A DNA stretch of 9,437 bases from an uncultured Gloeocapsa sp. (GCA_937930495.1 CALGKL010000046.1:1-9437); one strand, 5' to 3'; shown: positions 1 through 7,987, counted from the first letter of the stretch. Notes: generated by a model not told the origin, from the sequence alone. Numbers and translations are program-made.

Positions 1-1621
1 CATAACCATAATTAATCTCAGAAATCAATAACCCATTGAGGGTATCATCAGCTTCTATCTGGTATTCTGTAGTCAAAATTGTTTGATTATTTTGCCGAAA
101 TAAAGCTAAAATGTTTTCCCCAAAAGCAGCACCGGCAAAGGCTTCAGCTGCTGCTGTATATATTTCTATAGCTTGAGTATTCTCAAGAAGACGCATTAAT
201 TGATGACTTACTCCCCCTTGATAAGTACCAATTACTAAGTTACTCTTAGGATTAATATTATGAATAGTTAAGGCAATTTCTAGGTTAAGCATTTGATTGT
301 TAGTAGTAATAATCACGCTTTTAGCTTGAGCCAGGTTAGCTTTAGTTAAAGCTTCTTGAAAACTACCTATAATCAGGGGAATATTGGGTAGATTAGCTCT
401 ATTGATATTATCTTCAAAACTAATAGCTACTAAGGATTCTTTTAACTCTTGTAAAAAGTTAGCTACCCTTTGTCCAACTTTACCTAAACCAATTAAAACC
501 AGATGTTGTTGTTGAGGAATAGGTGGACGATTTAAAATTAATTCAAATTTGGCTGATAAAAGATTATCGGTGATTAAAGCGTATAAAATTCCCACCAAAA
601 CTGTGCCAATAATTGTTAAACTCAAAGCGAATAATTGTAACCAGGGGAGAATTTCTTGATTAGGCTCTAATTGTCCAAATAAATCAGCATAACCTCCTAA
701 TAAAAGAATAGCGGTAGCATAGAAAGCATGCAGCCAATTTGTGCCAGCATAATATTTAGCAAATAAGAATGTACCTAAAAATAATAAAAAAATGATAGCA
801 ATACTAGCAACGATAGCGATACTGCGGATTTTTTGGAGAAACTTTAACTGAGTAAATTGTTTAATTTCTGCTTGTAATCGTTGGCTAAAAATAACAAGAG
901 GGGATTTCTTTTTAACAGGTTGAGAACCTTCTAAAGAGAATTTATCAACCATTTCTAGATAAATAATTGTATCGCCTGGATGTAAAATAACTTCTGAATC
1001 CCATTGATGAAATTGATCTTTTAAAGCTACATCTGAAGAATAATGACTTAAAACAATCCTGTTTTTAGTATTGAGTTCATGAACTTTACGATTATAGCAC
1101 CAATTATCCGTTGGTTTAAGTTGACGTTGAATAATTTGTAACCGTTGTCCAGCTAAATTTAAAATCCCTATTGTTTGATTACCTAAACCAGCTAAAGCAA
1201 AAGCTAGAGCGGTTAAATGTGCGGGTTCGTCAGCAAAAAAATTACCCAATTGTTGGCGGAGTAATTCGTTTAACTTTTCTTGAGATGAACGGATAATAAT
1301 GCGGATTTTACTATTAATTTCCCTAGCATTAATAGCGGTTTCTACGTTAACTTCTTCATCACTAGTAACGATTAAAATTGAGCGACAATCTTTAATTTTA
1401 GCTTTTTGTAAAACGGCTAAATCTCGACAATCACCGATAATTAAATCATCTAATAATTCAGGTATGTTTTTACTCTCCCATTTAATTTCTGCTGTTTGGT
1501 CAATAGCAATTACTTTAACACCAAATTCTTTCAGAGCGACGACACAATTTTGACCAAGACTACCTAAACCACAGACGAGAAAAGTATCTAAGTTTTGAAT
1601 AACTGGAGAAAAGTTATACAT
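1..1621 (-). CDS. RCK/TrkA-type potassium-channel-like protein, 3' end outside window (partial)
   Basis: The frame is open for 540 codons from the ATG at 1621-1619 to the left edge, so the C-terminus is missing. Residues 13-130 form a Rossmann RCK_N domain with CGLGSLG (17-23) and an acidic D41 at the end of the second strand, suggesting NAD(H) binding. Residues about 150-225 resemble an RCK_C domain (LHPGDTI near 213-219). A membrane unit follows: a helix at about 268-289, a re-entrant pore-like stretch at about 297-314 and a second helix at about 327-351. A second RCK_N starts at about 373 with IGLGKVG (377-383), where the usual acidic residue is S401, closely followed by E403. The layout RCK-2TM-RCK suggests a membrane K+ channel or related gated protein. 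However, the filter position reads LGGYAD rather than TVGYGD, so K+ conduction is uncertain. The gene lies downstream of clpC, behind a terminator. It looks more AT-rich than clpC and carries no HIP1 site. Confidence 0.85.
   Translation of the reverse strand, partial: MYNFSPVIQNLDTFLVCGLGSLGQNCVVALKEFGVKVIAIDQTAEIKWESKNIPELLDDLIIGDCRDLAVLQKAKIKDCRSILIVTSDEEVNVETAINAREINSKIRIIIRSSQEKLNELLRQQLGNFFADEPAHLTALAFALAGLGNQTIGILNLAGQRLQIIQRQLKPTDNWCYNRKVHELNTKNRIVLSHYSSDVALKDQFHQWDSEVILHPGDTIIYLEMVDKFSLEGSQPVKKKSPLVIFSQRLQAEIKQFTQLKFLQKIRSIAIVASIAIIFLLFLGTFLFAKYYAGTNWLHAFYATAILLLGGYADLFGQLEPNQEILPWLQLFALSLTIIGTVLVGILYALITDNLLSAKFELILNRPPIPQQQHLVLIGLGKVGQRVANFLQELKESLVAISFEDNINRANLPNIPLIIGSFQEALTKANLAQAKSVIITTNNQMLNLEIALTIHNINPKSNLVIGTYQGGVSHQLMRLLENTQAIEIYTAAAEAFAGAAFGENILALFRQNNQTILTTEYQIEADDTLNGLLISEINYGY
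683..700 (-). other. degenerate K+ selectivity-filter position in the RCK protein
   Basis: Residues 308-313 of the RCK protein read LGGYAD. Aligned with a canonical TVGYGD filter, the Gly, Tyr and Asp are kept. Thr is replaced by Leu, Val by Gly and the second Gly by Ala. It sits between two predicted helices, exactly where a pore loop is expected. The alignment was made by eye; its functional meaning is inferred. Confidence 0.6.
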
Positions 1622-1641
1622 GAATTCCACTAATATGTCAG

Positions 1642-1673
1642 AAAAAAGCCCCCCTTTTTTGGCTAAGGGGGGG
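1642..1673 (-). terminator. intrinsic terminator of the clpC transcript
   Basis: Read on the minus strand, this is an 8-bp GC-rich stem (CCCCCCTT paired with AAGGGGGG) with an 8-nt loop AGCCAAAA. One C and then six T follow the stem. It begins 23 nt after the clpC stop codon, a textbook Rho-independent terminator. On the plus strand no T-run follows the hairpin, so it is directional. It ends only about 20 nt before the ATG of the RCK gene, so that gene would need its own promoter or read-through. Confidence 0.85.
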
Positions 1674-1695
1674 AAGATTAAACCTTACTTTTGAT

Positions 1696-4161
1696 TTATT
1701 CGCTTACAGGAATCATTAATTGGGGTTTATCCTGTTTGGTAATGATTACTTTACCTTCAGAGTCGATATCTACGAGAGCTTGATCTCCCTCTTGGATTTT
1801 ACCTGAGAGTATTTCTTCGGCGAGAACATCTTCAAGGAGACGCATAATAGCGCGACGTAAAGGACGAGCGCCATAGGCTGGGTTATAACCCTCTTCCACG
1901 AGACGTTCTTTGAATTTGCTGGTTACCTCTAGGGTAATTTGTTTCTCGGTCAGACGCTTAAAGACGTCTTTGAGAAGGATATCGGCGATTTCGCTGACCT
2001 CGTCTTTATTGAGTTGACGGAAGACGATGATTTCATCAAGACGGTTGAGGAATTCGGGTCGGAAATAGTTTTTCAACTCTTCGTTGACGAGGGAACGAAT
2101 ACGGTTGTATTGGGATTCGCTTTGATCCGCGGCGAATTCAAAACCGAGACCACCGCCACCTTTTTCAATGACTTTAGATCCGATGTTGGAGGTCATAATC
2201 AGGAGGGTGTTTTTAAAGTCAACGGTACGACCTTTAGCGTCGGTGAGACGTCCGTCTTCGAGGATTTGGAGCAGAAGGTTAAAGACGTCGGGATGTGCTT
2301 TTTCGATCTCGTCGAATAGTACTACGGTATAGGGACGACGGCGCACGGCTTCGGTTAGTTGTCCACCTTCGTTATACCCGACGTAGCCAGGGGGAGAACC
2401 GATGAGTTTGGAGACGGTATGACGCTCCATGTATTCAGACATATCCAGACGAATCATGGCTTCTTCTGAACCGAAGAAATAAGCTGCTAGAGCTTTAGTT
2501 AATTCGGTTTTACCTACTCCGGTAGGTCCGGAGAAGATGAAGCTAGCGATAGGACGATTGGGGTTTTTCAAACCAACCCGAGCACGTCGGATCGCGCGAG
2601 ATACGGCTTTAACCGCGTCTTCTTGTCCGATGAGACGTTGATGTAGGGTGTCTTCCATGTGGAGGAGTTTTTCTGACTCACTTTCGGTGAGTTTATTGAC
2701 TGGTACTCCTGTCCATGAGGCGACGATTTGGGCGATTTCTTCGGGTCCGACTGAGGGCATTTCGTTGTCTGAGTCGGTTTTTTTGGAGGAGGCGATCGCT
2801 TTGATTTGGGCTTTAATTTCCATTTCGCGATCGCGTAGTTCCCCCGCCCGATCGAAGTTTTGGGCTCTAACGGCGTCGTCTTTTTCTTTGAGGATTTGAC
2901 GGAGTTCTTTATCTAGTTCTTTAGCTGCAGGTGGTAATTGAGAGTTTAACAGACGTACTCTTGATCCTGCTTCATCGATTAGGTCGATCGCCTTATCTGG
3001 TAGATAGCGATCTGATATGTAGCGATCGGAGAGTTTCGCTGCTGCTTCTAGGGCTTCATCGAGGATTTTCAGTTTATGGTGTTGTTCGTAGCGTTCTCTC
3101 AGTCCGTAGAGGATTTCGATGGTTTCTTCGACGCTAGGTTCACCCACCATCACTGGTTGAAAACGTCTTTCTAAGGCGGCATCCCGTTCGATGTGTTTGC
3201 GATATTCATCTAGGGTAGTAGCCCCGATACATTGTAATTCCCCCCTAGCTAGAGCTGGTTTAAGGATATTGGCTGCGTCGATCGCTCCTTCTGCTGCTCC
3301 GGCGCCGATCAGTGTATGTACCTCGTCAATTACAAGTATTACGTTACCCGCTTGACGAATTTCATCCATTATTTTTTTGAGTCGTTCTTCAAATTCCCCG
3401 CGGTATTTTGTTCCCGCGACGAGTAAACCTATGTCTAGGGTGACGACGCGTTTATCTTCGAGGATATCGGGTATATCTTTGTTAGCGATGCGTTGAGCTA
3501 AGCCTTCGGCGATCGCTGTTTTCCCCACTCCTGGTTCACCGATTAAGACGGGGTTATTTTTGGTTCTGCGTCCGAGAATTTGAATAACACGTTCTATTTC
3601 TTTTTGTCTTCCCACCACTGGGTCTAATTTACCTTCACTGGCCATTTGGGTTAAATTAGAGCCAAATTCATCTAGGGTAGGTGTTTTATTTCTACCTGTG
3701 GAGCTTGAACTCGCGCCTACTTCTGCGGTTTCCCCTAGCATTCTAATTACTTGGGTTCTGACTTTGGATAAATCTACCCCTAAATTTTCTAGTACTCTTG
3801 CTGCGACGCCTTCTCCTTCACGAATTAAGCCTAAGAGCAAGTGTTCTGTGCCTATATAATTATGTCCTAATTGGCGAGCTTCTTCTAGGGATAATTCTAG
3901 AACTCTTTTCGCTCTGGGGGTGAAGGGTATTTCTACCGCTACAAAACCCGAACCACGACCGATAATTTTTTCTACTTCTGTACGAGCGTCTTTAAGATTA
4001 ACGCCCATGGATTTGAGTACTTTTGCTGCTACTCCTGTTCCTTCGCCGATTAAACCGAGAAGGATTTGTTCTGTACCCACGAAATTATGACCCAAGCGGC
4101 GCGCTTCCTCTTGGGCTAACATAATTACTTTGATTGCTTTTTCTGTGAAGCGTTCAAACAT
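1696..4161 (-). CDS. clpC: ClpC, ATP-dependent Hsp100 unfoldase of the Clp protease
   Basis: An 821-residue class I Clp/Hsp100 ATPase that unfolds substrates and feeds them into the ClpP/ClpR protease; in cyanobacteria it is a central, normally essential protein-quality factor. Residues 1-145 hold two Clp_N repeats (EEARRLGHN and EEARQLGHN). AAA module 1 has Walker A GEPGVGKT (208-215) and Walker B VILVIDE (274-280). A UVR-like coiled middle segment typical of ClpC spans about 421-453. AAA module 2 has GPTGVGKT (545-552), VVLFDE (613-618) and the C-terminal YGARPLRR (763-770). GLGF (671-674) sits where the ClpP-docking loop is expected. The start is placed at the ATG giving MFERFTEKA, the conserved ClpC N-terminus. 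An in-frame ATG 48 nt upstream would add a lysine-rich tail foreign to the family and would precede the proposed transcription start. Its closest relatives also include plastid ClpC. All key residues are present. Confidence 0.97.
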   Translation of the reverse strand: MFERFTEKAIKVIMLAQEEARRLGHNFVGTEQILLGLIGEGTGVAAKVLKSMGVNLKDARTEVEKIIGRGSGFVAVEIPFTPRAKRVLELSLEEARQLGHNYIGTEHLLLGLIREGEGVAARVLENLGVDLSKVRTQVIRMLGETAEVGASSSSTGRNKTPTLDEFGSNLTQMASEGKLDPVVGRQKEIERVIQILGRRTKNNPVLIGEPGVGKTAIAEGLAQRIANKDIPDILEDKRVVTLDIGLLVAGTKYRGEFEERLKKIMDEIRQAGNVILVIDEVHTLIGAGAAEGAIDAANILKPALARGELQCIGATTLDEYRKHIERDAALERRFQPVMVGEPSVEETIEILYGLRERYEQHHKLKILDEALEAAAKLSDRYISDRYLPDKAIDLIDEAGSRVRLLNSQLPPAAKELDKELRQILKEKDDAVRAQNFDRAGELRDREMEIKAQIKAIASSKKTDSDNEMPSVGPEEIAQIVASWTGVPVNKLTESESEKLLHMEDTLHQRLIGQEDAVKAVSRAIRRARVGLKNPNRPIASFIFSGPTGVGKTELTKALAAYFFGSEEAMIRLDMSEYMERHTVSKLIGSPPGYVGYNEGGQLTEAVRRRPYTVVLFDEIEKAHPDVFNLLLQILEDGRLTDAKGRTVDFKNTLLIMTSNIGSKVIEKGGGGLGFEFAADQSESQYNRIRSLVNEELKNYFRPEFLNRLDEIIVFRQLNKDEVSEIADILLKDVFKRLTEKQITLEVTSKFKERLVEEGYNPAYGARPLRRAIMRLLEDVLAEEILSGKIQEGDQALVDIDSEGKVIITKQDKPQLMIPVSE

Positions 4162-4199
4162 GATCTTTTTGTTTACCTGCTGCTTGCCCTTGTTTTTTG

Positions 4200-4208
4200 A
4201 TTTTAGCA
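4200..4208 (-). promoter_or_regulatory. possible extended -10 promoter for clpC
   Basis: On the minus strand the sequence TGCTAAAAT fits an extended -10 element (TG, one base, then TAAAAT, 5/6 to consensus). It lies 38 nt ahead of the preferred clpC ATG and would give a leader of about 30 nt. No convincing -35 hexamer is seen at 16-18 nt. The site is suggestive only, but it supports the downstream start codon. Confidence 0.35.
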
Positions 4209-4256
4209 CAGGCTAGTTAGGTATCTGTTGTCTAGGGTACAGCAAGCGATCCCCAA

Positions 4257-4805
4257 TTATTCTCGTCTATAACTCCAATTATTTTTTTCTAGGCGATTTT
4301 TGACTTCTTTTTGCCATTTTTCCAAGCTTTCTTGAAATTCGGGGAGATTTAGGCCATTTTGCCATAAAATCAGGGCATCTTCTTGGGTTTTTTGATAGTA
4401 ACCTTTTCTGGTTCCGGCGATTTTAAAGCCAAATTTTTGGTATAAATTCAGGGCAATTTGATTAGAAGTTTTTACCTCTAGGGTTGCTCGCTCTAATTTT
4501 TGTTGGACAGCTTCTTCGAGGAGTTGGCACAGGAGTAGTTGTCCTAAACCCTGATTTTGATAATCAGGTTCAATAGCGATTACGGTGAGATGAGCTTCTT
4601 CTAAAATCGCCCAAAAACAACCTATGCCGATAATTTTCTGGTCTGGGATTAGATTGAGTACTAATGCTGTACTGTTAGGACTATCTATTTCTCGTTGATA
4701 ACCGCTATGATTCCATAGTCCTCCTAGACAGGTTTGATCCAGGCTGACTACTTGTTCAAGGTATTCTGGTTTGAGTGATTCTAATTGTATGGTGATTTTA
4801 TTCAC
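4257..4805 (-). CDS. rimI: RimI-like GNAT N-acetyltransferase
   Basis: A 182-residue single-domain GNAT enzyme. It would transfer an acetyl group from acetyl-CoA, in classical RimI to the N-terminal alanine of ribosomal protein S18. The acetyl-CoA pyrophosphate loop is visible as QNQGLG (83-88), preceded by the beta-strand LTVIAIEP. The RimI-type C-terminal signature EVKTSNQIALNLYQKFGF (110-127) follows, then GTRKGYY (131-137). A charged tail of about 30 residues extends past the core. The start is GTG: a TGA lies in frame nine bases upstream and there is no ATG before the conserved core. It is read in the same direction as clpC, 95 nt upstream, and divergent from lysA. I recall a rimI-like gene beside clpC and lysA in other cyanobacteria, but did not verify this here. 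The substrate cannot be told from sequence; another protein N-acetyltransferase is possible. Confidence 0.88.
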   Translation of the reverse strand: MNKITIQLESLKPEYLEQVVSLDQTCLGGLWNHSGYQREIDSPNSTALVLNLIPDQKIIGIGCFWAILEEAHLTVIAIEPDYQNQGLGQLLLCQLLEEAVQQKLERATLEVKTSNQIALNLYQKFGFKIAGTRKGYYQKTQEDALILWQNGLNLPEFQESLEKWQKEVKNRLEKNNWSYRRE

Positions 4806-4813
4806 AATTTTTC

Positions 4814-4840
4814 ATTGTACACTAAAGATGAACGTATCAA
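4814..4840 (-). promoter_or_regulatory. possible promoter of the leftward rimI gene
   Basis: On the minus strand TTGATA (5/6 to a -35 box) and TACAAT (5/6 to a -10 box) are separated by 15 nt, slightly short. The predicted transcription start would fall two or three bases before the GTG of rimI, giving a leaderless or nearly leaderless mRNA. No Shine-Dalgarno sequence is seen. The lysA promoter should lie in the same 44-nt gap or inside rimI; TTCACA at 4801-4806 could be a rightward -35, but no good -10 follows. Confidence 0.35.
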
Positions 4841-4849
4841 CGATTAATT

Positions 4850-6241
4850 ATGGTATCAACACAAGTAAAAATTTTTAATTCTGGGGCTGATTATTTAGAG
4901 CCAACAGACTCGGTTAATCAGAGTTTATTCCCTCTGACAGCGAGAGTCAATGCTGAAGATCATTTGGAGATTGGGGGATGTGATGTTGTCTCTTTGGTGG
5001 AACGTTTTGGCTCACCCCTATATATTTTAGACGAAATGAGCTTGAGAACAGCTTGTCAACAATATCAGCAAGCTTTAAATCAGTTTTATGGGGGACTTAG
5101 TCAAGTTATCTACGCTTCTAAAGCGTGGAATTGTCTAGCTGTCTGTGGAATTGTCGCGAGTGAGGGTTTGGGTTTTGATGTCGTTTCCGGAGGAGAACTC
5201 TATACAGCTATACAAGCTTTAGATAAATTAGGCATTAATCCCCAAGATAATATCTATTTTCATGGTAATAATAAGTCTATCCCGGAATTGCTCTTGGCGA
5301 TCGAGCATGATTGCACGATTATGGTAGATAATTGGGCAGAATTGCAGCAATTAGCCTCCTGGAGTCAGAAAAATATCAAAATTATGTTGCGTTTGACTCC
5401 TGGAATTGAATGTCATACCCATGAGTATATACGTACAGGTCATTTGGATAGTAAGTTTGGTTTTGATCCGAATGATTTAGATGCTTTATTTAAGTTCGTC
5501 TCGGAGCGATCGCATTTAAATTGCGTGGGTTTACACGCTCATATCGGCTCACAAATCTTTGAATGTCAACCTCATCAAGATTTGGCTAGATTGATGGTAA
5601 GTTGGCAACAAAAAGCCATTAGCTACGGTTTACCCATTAGTACTTTAAATGTAGGCGGTGGTTTGGGTATTCGCTACACCGAACAAGATGATCCACCTAG
5701 TATCCACCAATGGGTAGAATTAGTCTCTAAAGGGATTACTTCGGCTTGTCTAGAGTTGGGTTTATCTTTACCGAAACTAATGATTGAACCTGGACGCTCT
5801 TTGATTGGGTCGTCTTGTGTTACAGCCTATACTATAGGCTCTAGTAAAACTGTCCCAGGAATTCGTAAATATATAGCCGTAGACGGGGGAATGTCTGATA
5901 ATCCTCGTCCGATTACTTATCAATCTGTCTATCGTTGTGCGATCGCCAATCGGATGTCTGCTCCCTTAACCGAAGAGGTAACCGTAGCGGGAAAACATTG
6001 CGAATCGGGAGATATTCTCATTCGTTCAGCTCGTTTACCGGAAACCACAGCAGGAGATATTCTGGTAGTAATGGCCACAGGAGCCTATAACTATAGTATG
6101 GCTTCCAACTATAACCGTTTACCACGTCCTGCAGCGGTTATCGTTAAGGAAGGAGAAGCTAATCTGATTCTGCGTCGAGAAACCTACACAGATCTGTTGA
6201 ATCAGGATCTTTTCCCCGAAAGATTACTAGAAAAAGAGTAA
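4850..6241 (+). CDS. lysA: Diaminopimelate decarboxylase
   Basis: A 463-residue PLP enzyme of fold type III that decarboxylates meso-diaminopimelate to L-lysine in the cytoplasm, the last step of lysine synthesis. Visible hallmarks are the PLP-lysine motif YASKAW (K91), HIGSQI (231-236), the glycine-rich phosphate-binding loop GGGLG (269-273), EPGRS (313-317), the active-site CESGD (384-388, Cys384) and GAYNYSMAS (411-419). These are in the family's usual order. The N-terminus carries about 40 residues ahead of the barrel, ending in LEIGGCDV, as I know it from cyanobacterial LysA. This supports the ATG start although no clear ribosome-binding site precedes it. It is divergent from rimI and lies 59 nt upstream of cdaA on the same strand, so co-transcription is possible. 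The reading frame ends in four consecutive stop codons. Arginine/ornithine decarboxylases share this fold, but the CESGD motif and length favour LysA. Confidence 0.96.
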   Translation: MVSTQVKIFNSGADYLEPTDSVNQSLFPLTARVNAEDHLEIGGCDVVSLVERFGSPLYILDEMSLRTACQQYQQALNQFYGGLSQVIYASKAWNCLAVCGIVASEGLGFDVVSGGELYTAIQALDKLGINPQDNIYFHGNNKSIPELLLAIEHDCTIMVDNWAELQQLASWSQKNIKIMLRLTPGIECHTHEYIRTGHLDSKFGFDPNDLDALFKFVSERSHLNCVGLHAHIGSQIFECQPHQDLARLMVSWQQKAISYGLPISTLNVGGGLGIRYTEQDDPPSIHQWVELVSKGITSACLELGLSLPKLMIEPGRSLIGSSCVTAYTIGSSKTVPGIRKYIAVDGGMSDNPRPITYQSVYRCAIANRMSAPLTEEVTVAGKHCESGDILIRSARLPETTAGDILVVMATGAYNYSMASNYNRLPRPAAVIVKEGEANLILRRETYTDLLNQDLFPERLLEKE

Positions 6242-6250
6242 TAGTGATAG
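6239..6250 (+). other. four consecutive in-frame stop codons ending lysA
   Basis: The lysA frame ends TAA TAG TGA TAG, so all three stop codons occur in tandem. This is read directly from the sequence. It would prevent any read-through toward cdaA, or may simply be chance in an AT-rich spacer. Confidence 0.9.
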
Positions 6251-6256
6251 AATAGG

Positions 6257-6266
6257 CTCACGTGAG
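6257..6266 (+). promoter_or_regulatory. 10-bp perfect palindrome CTCACGTGAG upstream of cdaA
   Basis: A perfect palindrome in the 59-nt lysA-cdaA spacer, 34 nt before the cdaA ATG. It could be a regulator site or a weak hairpin. No T-run follows, so it is not an intrinsic terminator. AT-rich TATATAAA at 6279-6286 downstream could serve as a -10 for cdaA, with a very short leader; no -35 was found. The role is inferred only. Confidence 0.3.
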
Positions 6267-6300
6267 GTTTGCACTAACTATATAAACAAATTGAAGTTCA

Positions 6301-7251
6301 ATGCTTCTGTGGGGTTTGGTCAGCAGTCGTTTTTTGCTCAACCTACAATCTTATCTAAAACTGCACCAGGGAATTGATCTGCTCTTGGCTGTGGGACTGT
6401 GTTTGTTGCTACTGCTAATTATCCGAGATAGTCGCGCTCGTCCACTCATTCAAGGATTGATCATAATTGTAGTAGCGACTTTCTTGGTTAAACAGTCGGG
6501 ATTGGGATTAGTCTCCAGAATTTTAGATAAAATCCTTTTGGTAGCGATAATTGTTATCGCTACGAGCTTTCAGCTAGAATTACGTCTCTTTTTAGAAAAA
6601 TTAGGACGGGGAAAGTTGTTTAGTTTATTAATTCCCTCAGAAAACCTCTCGGGTAGAACTAAAGGATTTATTGACCAATTGGTAGAAGCTGTTAAAGAAC
6701 TTTCGCAAAATCGCACCGGTGCTTTAATTGTGATCGAAACCAAAACCCCCCTGAATAATCGTATTCTCCTCCAACCGGGAATTACCCTCAATGCAGATAT
6801 TTCTAAAGAATTAATTCAGACTATATTTCAAAAAACAACTTTGTTACACGATGGAGCTATGGTGATTAAAAATGGTCGCATCGTCTCGGCAGGAACTATT
6901 TTACCTCTATCAGAGCGTACAGCACCCTCCCAATATGGTACACGTCACCGCGCCGCGATGGGAATTACTGAACAAATAGATGATCTTCTTTGTATTGTGG
7001 TCTCTGAGGAAACAGGGTCAATTTCTTTAGCTGAAAAGGGTACTTTAAATCGGTTTTTAACAAGTACCGCTCTCAAAGAACAATTAGAGGCTAAACTCAG
7101 CGAAGGAAATAATGATGTCATTGAGAATTGGGGGTGGTGGAGAAAAATGCTGCAATGGTTGGAAATAAATTTATATTTACAGTTTAAATGGTTAAGATTA
7201 AAACCTTGGTCAAAGTTACCCTCTTCAGAAGATAAGAAACATGACTGTTAA
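6301..7251 (+). CDS. cdaA: Membrane-anchored diadenylate cyclase (c-di-AMP synthase)
   Basis: A 316-residue CdaA/DacA-type enzyme that condenses two ATP into the second messenger c-di-AMP. Three N-terminal membrane helices (about 24-41, 48-64 and 75-92) anchor it. A DAC (formerly DUF147) domain follows at about 100-265. The catalytic motifs are intact: LHDGA with D184-G185-A186, and GTRHRAA with R215-H216-R217. The linker after the third helix reads FQLELR instead of the usual FQPELR. The tail of about 50 residues after the DAC domain is rich in Trp and basic residues and has no known function. The ATG is accepted because a TGA lies in frame nine bases upstream and the first helix starts soon after. 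The 3' end overlaps uppS by 11 nt, implying translational coupling. c-di-AMP typically governs K+ and osmolyte uptake and cell-wall balance, fitting the neighbours lysA and uppS. Confidence 0.95.
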   Translation: MLLWGLVSSRFLLNLQSYLKLHQGIDLLLAVGLCLLLLLIIRDSRARPLIQGLIIIVVATFLVKQSGLGLVSRILDKILLVAIIVIATSFQLELRLFLEKLGRGKLFSLLIPSENLSGRTKGFIDQLVEAVKELSQNRTGALIVIETKTPLNNRILLQPGITLNADISKELIQTIFQKTTLLHDGAMVIKNGRIVSAGTILPLSERTAPSQYGTRHRAAMGITEQIDDLLCIVVSEETGSISLAEKGTLNRFLTSTALKEQLEAKLSEGNNDVIENWGWWRKMLQWLEINLYLQFKWLRLKPWSKLPSSEDKKHDC

Positions 7252-7987
7252 ACCAATACTCAAAGAGTTGCCAACTGACTTAGATAAGTCTCGTCTTCCC
7301 CGTCATGTAGCGGTGATTATGGATGGAAATGGTCGCTGGGCAAAAAACCAGGGAAAACCCCGGATCATGGGTCATCAAAAGGGTGTAGATACTCTCAAAG
7401 AGTTACTGCGCTGTTGCAAGGATTGGGGGATACCTGCTTTAACAGTTTATGCTTTTTCGACAGAAAATTGGGGAAGACCTCTAGAGGAGGTAGAATTTTT
7501 GATGACTCTATTTGAGCGGGTTTTGCGTCGAGAATTAGAGGAAATGTGTTCGGAAAAAATCAAGATCCGCTTTGTGGGGAATCTAGAAGCTTTACCTAAA
7601 ACTCTACAAACAGAAATCGCTCGCTCCATGGAGGATACAAAAGATAATCAGGATATTGAGTTTACAGTGGCGACTAATTATGGGGGAAGACAGGAAATTT
7701 TACAAGCTTGTAGGGCGATCGCTTCCAAAGTGGCTGAAGGTAAATTAACTCCTGAAGACATAACCGAGGAGCTATGGGAATCCCATCTCTACACCGCAGG
7801 GTTAACTCATCCTGATTTATTGATTCGCACTAGTGGAGAAATGCGGATTAGTAATTTTTTACTCTGGCAAATGGCTTATGCTGAGATCTATGTTACAGAA
7901 ACACTCTGGCCAGATTTTGACCGTCAAGAGTTTCATAAGGCTTTAATTGACTATCAGCGTCGAGAACGTCGTTTTGGTAAGGTTTAA
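7241..7987 (+). CDS. uppS: Isoprenyl transferase (undecaprenyl diphosphate synthase)
   Basis: A 248-residue cis-prenyltransferase. It adds isopentenyl units to farnesyl diphosphate to make the C55 carrier lipid for peptidoglycan and surface polysaccharides, acting at the cytoplasmic face of the membrane. Motifs appear in family order: [10 protein letters not shown] (25-34, catalytic D28), the helix start GHQKGVD (44-50), FSTENW (72-77), the FVGN segment (111-114), NYGGRQE (146-152), RTSGE (196-200) with RISNFLLWQ (202-210), and [15 protein letters not shown] (212-226). The length is normal. The start codon lies inside the last codons of cdaA (ATGACTGTTAA shared). The stop TAA overlaps the MerR start as TAATG. 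All residues expected for diphosphate and Mg2+ binding look intact. Product chain length cannot be read from sequence, so a slightly different polyprenyl length is possible. Confidence 0.96.
   Translation: MTVKPILKELPTDLDKSRLPRHVAVIMDGNGRWAKNQGKPRIMGHQKGVDTLKELLRCCKDWGIPALTVYAFSTENWGRPLEEVEFLMTLFERVLRRELEEMCSEKIKIRFVGNLEALPKTLQTEIARSMEDTKDNQDIEFTVATNYGGRQEILQACRAIASKVAEGKLTPEDITEELWESHLYTAGLTHPDLLIRTSGEMRISNFLLWQMAYAEIYVTETLWPDFDRQEFHKALIDYQRRERRFGKV

Noticed and set aside
1299..1553. Plus-strand open frame of 84 codons
   Set aside because: It lies wholly antisense inside the RCK gene, whose conserved Rossmann domain accounts for the region; no ribosome-binding site or recognisable protein.
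1939..3137. Three plus-strand open frames (126, 83 and 68 codons)
   Set aside because: They are antisense shadows of the highly conserved clpC frame, without recognisable domains.
4162..4209. N-terminal extension of ClpC (16 residues)
   Set aside because: It is lysine/asparagine-rich, not like the family, and lies upstream of or across the proposed promoter; MFERFTEKA is the conserved start.
6257..6266. Intrinsic terminator after lysA
   Set aside because: The palindrome gives only a tiny stem and is followed by mixed sequence rather than a T-run.
6570..6791. Minus-strand open frame of 73 codons
   Set aside because: It is antisense to the CdaA catalytic domain and has no independent support.
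7447..7629. Minus-strand open frame of 60 codons
   Set aside because: It is antisense to uppS, whose motifs run straight through it.
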